DNA of 22,958 nt from NCBI GenBank assembly GCA_035575835.1, contig DATLXM010000059.1, positions 1-22,958 on the forward strand, read 5' to 3'. The notes under the pieces are model-generated. The model ran no database searches. It saw only the letters and a program-made list of their open reading frames with translations, and was not told the origin of the DNA. This DNA is from Gaiellasilicea sp035575835. GTDB lineage: Bacteria > Actinomycetota > Thermoleophilia > Gaiellales > Gaiellaceae. The position numbers and the translations under genes are program-made. Position 1 is the first letter of the stretch; the number at the start of each line of letters is the position of its first letter. This document shows positions 1 through 7,288 of this stretch, in pieces.

Positions 1-1
1 C

Positions 2-541
2 AACTTCGAGCGAGCGCGCGAGCACCTCGAAAAGAGCGCGTCGATCTCCCTGGCGCTCGGGCGCGAGTCCGACGTGAACGTCGCGAAGATGAACCTGGGG
101 TCGGTCGCTTTCGACTCGGGTGACTACGCCACTGCGGTTCCGCTCTGGCAAGAGGTGCTCGCCTACCATCGCGGACGAGGCGCAGAGGAGGGGAGCGCGA
201 TTGCGCTCCTCAACCTCGGCCTTGCCGCCTACTGGCTCGATCAACCCGGCGAGGCGGGCCGACAGTTCGCCGAGGCGGAGACGCTCTTCGACCGGATCGG
301 GTTCCGCGAATACCACGTCCACGCACTGCACGGCCTCGCCGCGGTTGCGGCTGCCGAAGGCCGAGGCGAGCCGGCCGCGGGCCTGCTCGGCCGGGCTGCA
401 CGGCTGCTCGCGGACACGGGATCGGCGGGTGTTGCGTTCGACGTCGCCCTCGCCCGCAACGCCGAGTCGACCGCTCGCGAGCTGCTCGGCGACGAAGCCT
501 TTGCGGCGGCGTTCGCGACCGACGGCCACCCCGACACCTGA
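2..541 (+). CDS. C-terminal part of a TPR-repeat protein (regulator tail), 5' end outside window
   Basis: The frame is open from the left edge, so the gene begins upstream; an internal GTG at 74 is not its start. The visible 179 residues are amphipathic helices with tetratricopeptide spacing: one unit around SVAFDSGDYATAVPLWQEVL, a second around LNLGLAAYWLDQPGEAGRQF, and a third around ALHGLAAVAAAEGRGEPAAG. In actinobacteria such a tail, with ALLNLG- and ARLLADTG-like segments, usually closes large LuxR/AfsR-type ATPase regulators or adenylate-cyclase-like proteins, where it binds a partner. Which N-terminal domain is present cannot be seen. The gene ends only 16 bases from the end of the convergent gene on the other strand. 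A six-base inverted repeat (538-543/556-561) spans both stop codons but has no T-run. The TPR assignment is fairly sure; the regulator role is inference. Confidence 0.75.
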   Translation, partial: NFERAREHLEKSASISLALGRESDVNVAKMNLGSVAFDSGDYATAVPLWQEVLAYHRGRGAEEGSAIALLNLGLAAYWLDQPGEAGRQFAEAETLFDRIGFREYHVHALHGLAAVAAAEGRGEPAAGLLGRAARLLADTGSAGVAFDVALARNAESTARELLGDEAFAAAFATDGHPDT

Positions 542-557
542 GCACGCACGCGCTCGC

Positions 558-1385
558 TCAGCAGCGGCACGGAACCTCGGCAGGCCAGCAGAAGTTCCCC
601 TGGCCGCACGACGGGCAGCACTTGGCGCCGCTCGGGCAGACTCCTGCGCAATCGACCGCGGCGTCGACGCACTGCCCACCCTGACACTTCTTTCCCGGCG
701 GGCAGGGCGGATTGCAGTCAGCGGCGGGCGGAGGCGGAATGCATCCCGCGGCGCCACAGAGCGAGCCAGCCGGACAGCAGGTGGCGCCGCAGCTCGTCAG
801 GCCGACGAATCCGCAACCACCGGGCGGCGGAGGGGGCGGGCCCCTCTTGGGTGGTGGCGGGGCCGGTGGTGGGGGTTGCTTCCGACCGCAGTCGTCGCGA
901 CGGACGCAGTTCCTCCTGTCGATGACCAATCGCTGATGCGCGAGCGCCTGGCAGAGGGGGTTTAACCAAAACAGTTCTGAGCCGAGGAAGTCCACCGGCT
1001 GAGGAAGACCGGAGTTGCAAATGATCGACCTTCGCCGATAGATTTCGTCAGCCGCCGCCAAGCAGGCCGGCTCGCAATCTGGGGTCGTTGCAGCTGCTGC
1101 GCTGAACGGACGAATCAGCGGTGTAACGCTCACAAGGCCGGCCGCAAGGCCGATCGCACGTATTGCCGCGAGTCGCGAGAATGGCCGGTCGCTCGGCGGA
1201 ACCGGGACGCTCGACACCCCGAGCGGGAGACTCGCTGCCATTTCGGCTGCGCCAATCCCGACCAAGTCATGCCGGGTCAATCTTGCGCCGAGGGGCGCTG
1301 CCGGCGCGCGGGACGACGGGCCAGTGACGAGTCTCGAAGAATCGGCTGCTGCCCGGATGGCGAGTCGGTCGAGCCAGTGGGTCAT
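558..1385 (-). CDS. Proline- and cysteine-rich (probably exported) protein of unknown function
   Basis: The protein has 275 residues. The first ~75 are basic and unremarkable; residues ~76-100 form a hydrophobic, alanine-rich stretch ending in SAAAA that could be a late signal peptide or anchor. The rest carries 24 cysteines, a polyproline linker (around residues 170-190), and small Cys modules such as TSCGATCCPAGSLC and CPPGKKCQGGQC. These resemble the short CC-PxG-xxC modules of secreted, disulfide-rich proteins. No catalytic motif is seen. The ATG lies two bases after the stop of the MauE/redoxin gene, so it is the last gene of a three-gene operon. That arrangement suggests it is the client of the upstream redox protein. 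The function is unknown and the true start could be further downstream. Confidence 0.6.
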   Translation of the reverse strand: MTHWLDRLAIRAAADSSRLVTGPSSRAPAAPLGARLTRHDLVGIGAAEMAASLPLGVSSVPVPPSDRPFSRLAAIRAIGLAAGLVSVTPLIRPFSAAAATTPDCEPACLAAADEIYRRRSIICNSGLPQPVDFLGSELFWLNPLCQALAHQRLVIDRRNCVRRDDCGRKQPPPPAPPPPKRGPPPPPPGGCGFVGLTSCGATCCPAGSLCGAAGCIPPPPAADCNPPCPPGKKCQGGQCVDAAVDCAGVCPSGAKCCPSCGQGNFCWPAEVPCRC

Positions 1386-1387
1386 CG

Positions 1388-2899
1388 TCAGCAGTCCTTT
1401 CCGGTGCAGCCGAGCAGGACGTTTGCCGCGTAAGCGAGCGAGCGCGCCTGCTGGAGCGGCTTCGTCGCCTGCTTGAGGGAGCGGCTCGAGTCGCTCGCAG
1501 AGGGACTGGCCACGGCGCGTCCGAAGCGATCCAGGCCGACCGCCAGGAGGGTGAGGCTCCTCGTCGCGAGCTGCTTGGCTTGCACCGCACGCTCGGTGCT
1601 CGTCGGAACGGCGCGGAGCGACTCCCTCAGCTCGAGCAGGTGCGCTCGTTCCCGGCGAAGCGCCGCCTGGGCCGCCGCGCGGGCGGCCTGCTTCCGCTTT
1701 GCCCGGGACAGCGAAAGAAGTGCGCGTTGCACCGCGCGCGAGTCGGCTGCGAGCCGCGGGTTCGCGACCTTGATCGCCATCCTCAGGCCAAGCAACTCCG
1801 GGTCGTCGACCGCGATGGCCTGCTCGTATCGTGGTTGTGACGTCGCGGCTGCGGCCGAGGCAGCGGTCGCGAGGACCGCACCGCCGGCAGCGAGACCAAG
1901 CGCGAAGCCGGCGTCCCGACGACCAACTGCTTCGGGTTGCGAGGCGGGCTCCGGAAGGAGTGCCGCGATCGCGTCGGCGCCGAGTGCGAGGGTGCTCGTG
2001 ATCCGGCCGTCCCGATCGATCAGGAGGGCGGCGGGGGTTGCGGTGACGCCGTACGCTTCGGAAACCTCACGCTCGACCTGGAGCGCGACATCCCGTACGG
2101 ATGACGCCGCCTCTGGTGCCCCTTCGCTGACGAGGGCGACCGTGAGCTCCAGCCCTCGCTCCTGTTGCCAGCGGGCGAGTTGAGGGAGGAGTTCCTGACA
2201 CGGCCCGCAACCCGAATGGCCGAAGACGAGTAGGACGGGCCGGCCGCGGGCGAGGAGCCCCGAGAGCGAGAGCCGGCCGCCCTCCGCGGACGGCAGGTCG
2301 AACGCGGGAGCCGGCGAGCCGATCAGCGCGTCGGCGTGAGGATCTTTCAGGCCGCCTCGCTCGACCTCGTCCAGCCGGGCGAGGATGCGGCCGTTCTGGC
2401 GCAGGAGCTGAGACCAGAGCCACGCCTGGGCTGCAATCACGACGGCCGCAGCGGCGACCCCCAGGACGGCGAGGCGCTCGCCGGCGGTGAGCGCCGGTGC
2501 ACTCGGATCGAGCCAGACGACGGAGCCGGCGACGGCTGCCAGTCCGATGTTGCGGAGCAGCGTCCGCCATCCTGCCGGCGCGGAGTGGAGGCGACCGAAG
2601 CAGTGGCAGCTCGGACGCCGGCCCCGGGCGAGCGCGACCCCGATCCCGACCGAGAACAGGACGAGCAGGCCGAGCGCCGCCAAAGCGCCCCAGCGCGCCG
2701 AGGCGTCCGGCACGAGCGCCGCCGCAGCGCCAAGCTCCACGAGCGGGAGCACGAGCGCCGTCGGCCCGACGACCCGCACCGGCACCCCGAAATCGAGAAG
2801 TGCACGGCGCGATCCGTCACGATCGAGCAACTTCGCGACGCCGGCCACACCGAGCACGGCGGCGAGCAGCAGGCGACTCAGGAGGAGGAAAGCGGCCAT
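1388..2899 (-). CDS. MauE/DoxX-like membrane protein fused to a thioredoxin-fold (redoxin) domain
   Basis: I chose the ATG at 2899, five bases after the preceding stop; the frame is open further upstream but overlaps that gene. The 503-residue product has about four membrane helices in residues 5-165, with the CHCFG motif (C98, C100) typical of MauE-like proteins. A redoxin domain follows at ~190-315, with SGCGPC (C231/C234) and a TATP cis-proline at 289. A further hydrophobic segment (~330-352), a helical Lys/Arg/Ala-rich tail and a terminal CTGKDC complete it. MauE and MauD are separate proteins needed for methylamine dehydrogenase maturation; here both activities lie on one chain, presumably moving electrons across the membrane to form or reshuffle disulfides outside. 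No methylamine dehydrogenase genes are near, so the symbol mau is not given. The partner is probably the Cys-rich protein encoded next. Confidence 0.85.
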   Translation of the reverse strand: MAAFLLLSRLLLAAVLGVAGVAKLLDRDGSRRALLDFGVPVRVVGPTALVLPLVELGAAAALVPDASARWGALAALGLLVLFSVGIGVALARGRRPSCHCFGRLHSAPAGWRTLLRNIGLAAVAGSVVWLDPSAPALTAGERLAVLGVAAAAVVIAAQAWLWSQLLRQNGRILARLDEVERGGLKDPHADALIGSPAPAFDLPSAEGGRLSLSGLLARGRPVLLVFGHSGCGPCQELLPQLARWQQERGLELTVALVSEGAPEAASSVRDVALQVEREVSEAYGVTATPAALLIDRDGRITSTLALGADAIAALLPEPASQPEAVGRRDAGFALGLAAGGAVLATAASAAAATSQPRYEQAIAVDDPELLGLRMAIKVANPRLAADSRAVQRALLSLSRAKRKQAARAAAQAALRRERAHLLELRESLRAVPTSTERAVQAKQLATRSLTLLAVGLDRFGRAVASPSASDSSRSLKQATKPLQQARSLAYAANVLLGCTGKDC

Positions 2900-2904
2900 C
2901 TCGA

Positions 2905-3309
2905 TCAGGCGGCAAGCTTGGCGACGAAACGGCCACCCTTGCCGTCGCAGGTCGCATTCAGGTGGAGGACGGCGACGACCTTGGCTGGCGTGGTGAAACG
3001 GCCGACGATCGACCAGACGGTAAGAGAGCCCGTGTTGCTGAACGCCTTGAAGCTGCCGTCCGGCTTGACTGCGAACGAGATCCAGTTCGCAGGCCGTTGA
3101 GTACCGCAGATGAACGTCGCCCGAGCGCGCGTCCCCGTGGTGGAGACCTTGATCAGGATCTTTTTCGAGAGTGCGAGCGTTGAGTTCGCGTACAGCGTGC
3201 CGTTGTACGAGCCGCCACGCTTCGGCACCGCCCCGGACGCCAGAGCCGGAACGACGAGCAGCGCGACTGTCACGGCCCCAGCTATGAGCAAGAGTGAAAT
3301 GCGATTCAT
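2905..3309 (-). CDS. Small secreted protein of unknown function
   Basis: The ATG at 3309 is preceded by a GAGGA ribosome site (cgaggaac), so the longer open frame upstream is not used. The 134-residue product begins with a clear Sec signal peptide: MNR, a hydrophobic core to about residue 20, and PALA cleaved near residue 24. The mature part is rich in beta-forming residues (GGSYNGTLYANSTL, SFKAFSNTGSLTVWSIVGRF) and has two cysteines (in FICGTQ and NATCDG), which probably pair. This looks like a compact beta-sandwich of the kind common in actinobacterial exported proteins. It is first in the operon with the MauE-redoxin fusion and the Cys-rich protein, whose start lies five bases beyond its stop. 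It may be exported with or folded by them. No named family was recognised. Confidence 0.75.
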   Translation of the reverse strand: MNRISLLLIAGAVTVALLVVPALASGAVPKRGGSYNGTLYANSTLALSKKILIKVSTTGTRARATFICGTQRPANWISFAVKPDGSFKAFSNTGSLTVWSIVGRFTTPAKVVAVLHLNATCDGKGGRFVAKLAA

Positions 3310-3860
3310 GGTTCCTCGTTTCGATTTGGGGCCGCACTGCACGGCCGGTCTCGAGCACGATTCCAGGCCCCAGTCGAGCATCGGTATAACCGGCTGATCC
3401 GCGCCCTCATTGAGCGGCTCGCGGCGAAGAGTGGCGCCGGGGAGACACTCTCGGGCCAGGTCGACGTGGCCGCGCAGTTCTTCGTAGCTCGGCCCAACGC
3501 ACTCGACGTCCACGCACGGCTCTGTCTGCGGTCGGCCGCGCGCGGCAAAATCGGGCCGGCCGCGGCGGCGCTAAGTGGAGGTCGGGCCGCAGGCATAGCG
3601 CCTGCACGACGTGGGTTCGGGCGGCGAGCGCCCAGCAATTCAGCAGGAGATCAGTGCTATCTCGTCCCCCGCTGACGGTGAAACCGCTGCTCTATCCACT
3701 GCGACTCGGTGATATTTCACGCCGCCATCTCAGCACTGTCGTCGCGTCGCTTCCCATCGCAGCCTCGTCCTTCACAGTTTCCTTACCAGTGACATCGCCG
3801 GTTTTCGTCCCGGCCCGCATCCACTGGGTACAAGCGAAGATGCTCAGGAGGTACGGAAGT
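3310..3860. other. Divergent intergenic region with possible gene remnant
   Basis: This 551-base gap separates two divergent exported-protein genes and must hold both promoters; no convincing -35/-10 pair was found. From about 3310 to 3675 one plus-strand frame stays open with GC-rich third positions and helix-like content (for example LIRALIERLAAKSGAG), ending at 3675. It has no good start or ribosome site and no recognised family, so it may be an old coding remnant or chance. The last ~180 bases lead into the ribosome site of the gene at 3861. Confidence 0.3.
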
Positions 3861-4412
3861 ATGAAGCTCAAGACTCTCATCGTCGCGTTTGCCGTCGCGG
3901 CTGTCCTCCCGGTGGCCGCTCTGGCCGACCCGGCGGCACCCTCGGACAAGGCGAACGGCGCCCGCGCGTGTCAGGCGCTGAAGACGAGCCTCGGCGAGGC
4001 GACGTTCAAGGTCACCTACGGCACGAACGCGAACAAGTCGAACGCGATGGGCCAGTGCGTCTCCAAGGGGACGCGCGGCGAGCACCAGAACCGCCACGAG
4101 GCCTCCACGGCGTGCACGGCCGAGCAGGCCGACGCGAACTTCGCCGCGACGCACGGCGGCAAGACCTTCGCGCAGTTCTACGGCGTCGGCAAGAAGGACG
4201 CGAACGCGATGCAGCGCTGCGTCCAGTCGAAGCGCCAGGCTGCTTCCACGGAGGACCGTCAGGCGACCGCGAACGCCGCCCAGAAGTGCAAGGCGGAGCG
4301 GACGACGCTCGGCGAGACGGCCTTCAAGGCCAAGTACGGCACCAACGAGAGCAAGTCGAACGCGTTTGGCAAGTGCGTCTCGAAGCTCGCGCAGGCTCAG
4401 CAGAGCAGCTGA
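3861..4412 (+). CDS. Secreted protein with three Cys-paired internal repeats, unknown function
   Basis: The ATG at 3861 follows an AGGAGG site at 3846-3851; the open frame upstream is ignored. The 183-residue product has a signal peptide (MKLKTLIV..., cleaved after ALA at about 22). The mature part is three units: residues 34-69, 82-124 and 139-175. Each starts with a Cys (37, 85, 143), has a central phenylalanine/tyrosine-glycine segment (FKVTYG, FAQFYG, FKAKYG), an Asn-Ala-Met/Phe motif, and closes with a Cys (66, 120, 172). Cys spacing is 29, 35 and 29, so each unit probably makes one disulfide. Units 1 and 3 are close copies, unit 2 has diverged. It is rich in Lys, Ala and Gln and strongly hydrophilic. 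No enzyme motif is seen. The gene stands alone between its own promoter region and a strong terminator. Confidence 0.8.
   Translation: MKLKTLIVAFAVAAVLPVAALADPAAPSDKANGARACQALKTSLGEATFKVTYGTNANKSNAMGQCVSKGTRGEHQNRHEASTACTAEQADANFAATHGGKTFAQFYGVGKKDANAMQRCVQSKRQAASTEDRQATANAAQKCKAERTTLGETAFKAKYGTNESKSNAFGKCVSKLAQAQQSS
3960..4385 (+). repeat. Three imperfect in-gene repeats (about 108, 129, 111 bp)
   Basis: Units at 3960-4067, about 4104-4232 and 4275-4385. Units 1 and 3 are alike at the DNA level (ctcggcgag, ttcaagg, tacggcac, aagtcgaacgcg, tgcgtctc recur in order). The middle unit keeps the protein pattern but little DNA identity, which suggests an older duplication of it. Confidence 0.7.
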
Positions 4413-4443
4413 ACCAGGCCCGACATCACTGTGCTCGAGAAAG

Positions 4444-4466
4444 GCCCGCAGATGCGGGTCTTTTTC
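4444..4466 (+). terminator. Rho-independent terminator
   Basis: ggcccgc (4444-4450) pairs with gcgggtc (4455-4461) around a four-base loop agat, with one G-U pair, followed directly by TTTTT. It lies 32 bases after the stop of the repeat protein gene and should end its transcript. Confidence 0.8.
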
Positions 4467-4540
4467 GTTGCCCGGCTCTCAGCTGTCGCTGATCTCGGCG
4501 TGCCGCTCCGAGATGCACTGCGGCTCGGAGGCCCGTCAGC

Positions 4541-4831
4541 CGCTCCGGCGGAGAGCGCGGCCCGTGTGGCTGGCTCAAGGACCGGTTCGGCGTGTCCTGG
4601 CAGGTCGTCCCGCAGCGCCTGACCGAGCTGATCGACGGCGGGTCTGGCGAACGCGCCCAGCGCGTGATGGCCGCAATGACCTGCCATCAGATCCACCGCC
4701 CCGACGAGGGCTGGGAGCCTCTCGTCGACTACCTCGCGCGCGATGGCCTCCTCGTATCCCACGGCCATTGCCCGGACTGCGCGCGAGAAGCGCTCGCGAA
4801 CTGGGCTGGCCAGCCCGAACCGATCGACTGA
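4541..4831 (+). pseudogene. VOC/PhnB-type protein tail joined to a Cys/His module (chimeric remnant)
   Basis: Reading from about 4541, without any start codon, the frame gives GGERGPCGWLKDRFGVSWQVVP and then QRLTELIDGG and RAQRVMAAM, which is the C-terminal signature of PhnB-like glyoxalase-fold (VOC) proteins. The first ~110 residues of that family are missing; upstream is only the terminator of the previous gene. Instead of the usual LKMKKIDI ending, the frame goes on with TCHQIHRPDEGW and a SHGHCPDC motif, which matches the C-terminal zinc-ribbon-like module (C-x2-I-x-D-x-x-G...SHGxCPxC) found in some signalling proteins, lacking its first Cys. An internal GTG at 4592 could start a 79-residue product. 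I read it as a truncated gene joined to another fragment, though a short expressed protein is not excluded. Confidence 0.5.
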
Positions 4832-5134
4832 CCGCTCTAACCTGCGGTTCATGAAGCCTTGAGCCCGGGATCCACCGTGGCCTCCGACGGCGCGGAGTTG
4901 GTCGAGGACGTTGCCCGCTCGAAGAGGCATCTGCCGGAGGAGGTCGTTCCGGCGCTGGAGCGGATCGATCGACCGCTCGTGGTGTGTGAGCGTTGTCGGG
5001 TGCGCTCGCTGCGCGTCGTCGATCGGGATCAGCAGGGGACGACTTCGTAACGCTCGGTGCCGTCGGTCATTGGGTCGACAGCGACCTTCGGATGTTGTTT
5101 AGCCGCTATGCCGTCCCGTTCGCGTGCGACCGGC
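4832..5134. other. Gap with one doubtful small ORF
   Basis: This stretch has no recognised gene. A plus-strand frame from a TTG at 4859 to 5050 encodes 63 residues (with LPEEVVPALERIDRPL and a CERC motif) and has coding-like codon use. It lacks a ribosome site and a known family. It directly follows the chimeric remnant and may be more debris of the same event. No promoter or terminator was seen. Confidence 0.25.
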
Positions 5135-5953
5135 TCATACCGCGACTGTCACGCGCAGGAAGGTTGCTGGGATGGAGGTGGCATTCTCGTTCGGGCTTGC
5201 GTTCTGGCCGTTGAAGAGGGCCTCCAGCTCGGCCTGCAGTTCGGCCTCGCGGCCGTCGGCTGCTGCAGCCTCGAAGGCGTTCATGGTCGGCCCGTAGTAC
5301 GTCCTGAACACAGCAAGCAGTTCCGCTGGTGGGCCGGGGAAGTTGAAGGTGTAGGTATCCCTCTCGAACGAGATGCTCTCTTCGGGTACCCCCGCGGCCG
5401 CGAATCGCTCGATCACGTTGTCTTCAACGCCCCAGGTCATGGGGCTGACGAACCCTTCCGGAGGAGGCGGCGAGTAGGAGGAGCTGATCTTCAGGATCTG
5501 GGCGACGAGCGTCGGGTCGTTGGGGATCCAGTTGCCCATCACGATCCGGCCGCCGGGCCGCGTCACCCGAACGAGCTCCTTGGCCACGTCGAACGGCCTC
5601 GGAGCGAACATCGCGCCGAAGATGCTGACGACGAGGTCGAAGCTGTCGTCCTCGAGCTTGCTCAGATCGGACGCATCGCCTTCCCGGAATCTGCAGTTGG
5701 TGATGCCGAGGCTGTCCGCTCGTGCGTTGCCCGCCTCAACGAGGTTGCTGGCGACGTCGACACCGAGGACGTCCGCCCCAAGCTTCGCCGCTGGAAGCGC
5801 CGTTGTCCCATCGCCGCATCCGAGGTCCAGAACCTGGAGCCCGTCGGTGACTCCCAACGTCCTGACGAGCGCCTCGCCGCTCTCGCGCATGCTCTCCGCG
5901 ATGCGAGTGAAGTCGCCCTTCTCCCAGAGTGCCTTGTTCGGATTCGCGATCAT
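5135..5953 (-). CDS. Class I SAM-dependent methyltransferase
   Basis: The 272-residue protein has the Rossmann methyltransferase layout: motif I VLDLGCGDGTTALP at 41-54, the acidic end of strand 2 at D66 (VLGVDVASN), motif II/III around REGDASDLS and FDLVVSIFGAMFA, and a post-motif RPGGRIVMGNWIP. It is a soluble small-molecule-type methyltransferase of the UbiE/Methyltransf_11 and _25 group; length is normal. The C-terminal part (FNFPGPPAELLAVFRTYYGP) resembles actinobacterial members annotated as generic methyltransferases, and the substrate cannot be told. The ATG at 5953 has GAAGGGTGG just upstream. It is transcribed alone, with 90 bases to the next gene on the same strand, so co-transcription with the MFS/MBL pair is possible but not shown. 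Confidence 0.85.
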   Translation of the reverse strand: MIANPNKALWEKGDFTRIAESMRESGEALVRTLGVTDGLQVLDLGCGDGTTALPAAKLGADVLGVDVASNLVEAGNARADSLGITNCRFREGDASDLSKLEDDSFDLVVSIFGAMFAPRPFDVAKELVRVTRPGGRIVMGNWIPNDPTLVAQILKISSSYSPPPPEGFVSPMTWGVEDNVIERFAAAGVPEESISFERDTYTFNFPGPPAELLAVFRTYYGPTMNAFEAAAADGREAELQAELEALFNGQNASPNENATSIPATFLRVTVAV

Positions 5954-6043
5954 CGTCCACCCTTCGCCGGTGCAAGTGTCATCTTCCGGGGCCGAGCGTA
6001 GCGCTATCAGACCCGACGGCCTAGGCGTGGGTGCCGATGTCGG

Positions 6044-7288
6044 TCATCGGTCCCGCCGATAGGCGCGGGCCTCGGGGCCCGCCCAGGCGGTCGCGGCGAC
6101 CCAGACGCCGCTTGCCGCGGTCAGCGCAGCGATGACTGCGATCGCCGCGCCCGCGCCGAGCGTGTCGGCGACGAGGCCGCCGATCAGAGCCCCGGCGACG
6201 AAGCCGAAGTCGCGCCAGAAGCGGTAGACGCCGACGGCGGCTGCGCGCTCGACCGGCTGGACGGCGTCGGAGACGGCCGCGATCAAGGTGGGATAGACGA
6301 GTGCGGTGCCGGCGCCGAGCAGGATTGCGGCGAGGAGTGCCGGTTCGAAGGCGCCGCCGCCCGCGAAGAGCAACGCGAGCGCGCCTGCCTGGACGAGCAT
6401 CCCCGCAACGATCAGGGGCTTGCGGCCGGTGTGGTCTGAGAGCCAGCCGGTCAGGAGTTGTCCGGCGCCCCAGACGGCGGGGTAGACGGCGGCGACGGCT
6501 CCGACCTGGGTGAGGCTGGAGCCGTTCGCGGCGAGGTAGAGCGGGACGAGCCCCCAGGCGAGCGCGTCGTTGAGGTTGTTGACGAGCCCGGCCTGGGAGC
6601 AAGCTCGCAGCACCGGGTGCGAGAACGTGCCGTGCCGGAATGCGTGCAGGAGCGTGTGGCGGTCGCCGTCGCCGTGTGCGCGCTGCTCGAGCGCGACATG
6701 GGAGGCGGTGTCGCGCACGAACAACGCCGACGCGGCCAGGCCGACCGTGACGATGATCAGGGCGCCGACCCAGACGACGGTGCGGGGCGCGACGGTCGCC
6801 GCGAGCGCTCCTGTTGCGAAGGCGGCGAGCGCGACGCCGAGATAGCCGGCCGACTCGTTCAGCCCGAGTGCCAGCCCGCGACGCTGCGGCCCGGCGAGGT
6901 CGATCTTCATCACCACCGTCATCGACCAGGCAAGCCCCTGGCTGGCGCCGAGGAAGACGTTGGCGGCGACGATGAAGCCCCAATTCGGTGCAAGTGCGAT
7001 CAGGAGCGGCACCGGCAAGGCAAGCAGCCAGCCGATCACGAGCAGCCGTTTGCGACCGACCCGGTCGGCGAGCCCGCCGGCGACGAGGTTCGAGAGCGCC
7101 TTGGCGATCCCGAAGGCGACGACGAAGGAGAGGATCGCCGCGCGCGAGTCGAGGCGGAAGTCGCGCTCGCCGACGAGCGACAGCACACTGCGTTCGAGCC
7201 CAACCATTGCGCCGACGAACCCGTTCAGCGCGACGAGCAGGCCGAACTGGCGCGCGTTCGCGCGCAGCCCGAGCCGAGCGGAGCTCAC
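6044..7288 (-). CDS. Major facilitator superfamily transporter
   Basis: I chose the GTG at 7288, which overlaps the stop of the upstream gene by four bases (GTGA); the open frame continues far upstream only as an antisense shadow. The 414-residue product has about 12 hydrophobic helices. The MFS loop 2-3 signature is visible as GGLADRVGRKRLLVIG, with a second copy in the C-terminal half (GWLSDHTGRKPLIVAG). The central loop is charged (ALEQRAHGDGDRH). The family exports or imports small solutes by proton coupling. Its translational coupling to a persulfide-dioxygenase-like protein suggests a sulfur compound or a related stress metabolite as substrate, but this is inference. A six-base inverted repeat (6034-6050) overlaps the stop codon without a T-run. 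Confidence 0.88.
   Translation of the reverse strand: MSSARLGLRANARQFGLLVALNGFVGAMVGLERSVLSLVGERDFRLDSRAAILSFVVAFGIAKALSNLVAGGLADRVGRKRLLVIGWLLALPVPLLIALAPNWGFIVAANVFLGASQGLAWSMTVVMKIDLAGPQRRGLALGLNESAGYLGVALAAFATGALAATVAPRTVVWVGALIIVTVGLAASALFVRDTASHVALEQRAHGDGDRHTLLHAFRHGTFSHPVLRACSQAGLVNNLNDALAWGLVPLYLAANGSSLTQVGAVAAVYPAVWGAGQLLTGWLSDHTGRKPLIVAGMLVQAGALALLFAGGGAFEPALLAAILLGAGTALVYPTLIAAVSDAVQPVERAAAVGVYRFWRDFGFVAGALIGGLVADTLGAGAAIAVIAALTAASGVWVAATAWAGPEARAYRRDR

Noticed and set aside
120..965. Long plus-strand frame of 281 codons
   Set aside because: It is Arg/Ser-rich, overlaps the TPR frame and the Cys-rich gene, and has no family; typical GC-rich shadow.
2900..3358. Upstream extension of the MauE-redoxin frame
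   Set aside because: It overlaps the secreted-protein gene in another frame, and membrane helix 1 begins at the ATG at 2899.
3391..3675. Coding-like plus-strand frame (LIRALIERLAAKSGAG...)
   Set aside because: No start signal and no recognised domain; kept only as a remark on the intergenic region.
3801..3835. Sigma-B-like GTTT...GGGTA pair upstream of the repeat protein
   Set aside because: The spacing is about 21 bases, longer than the 14-16 expected.
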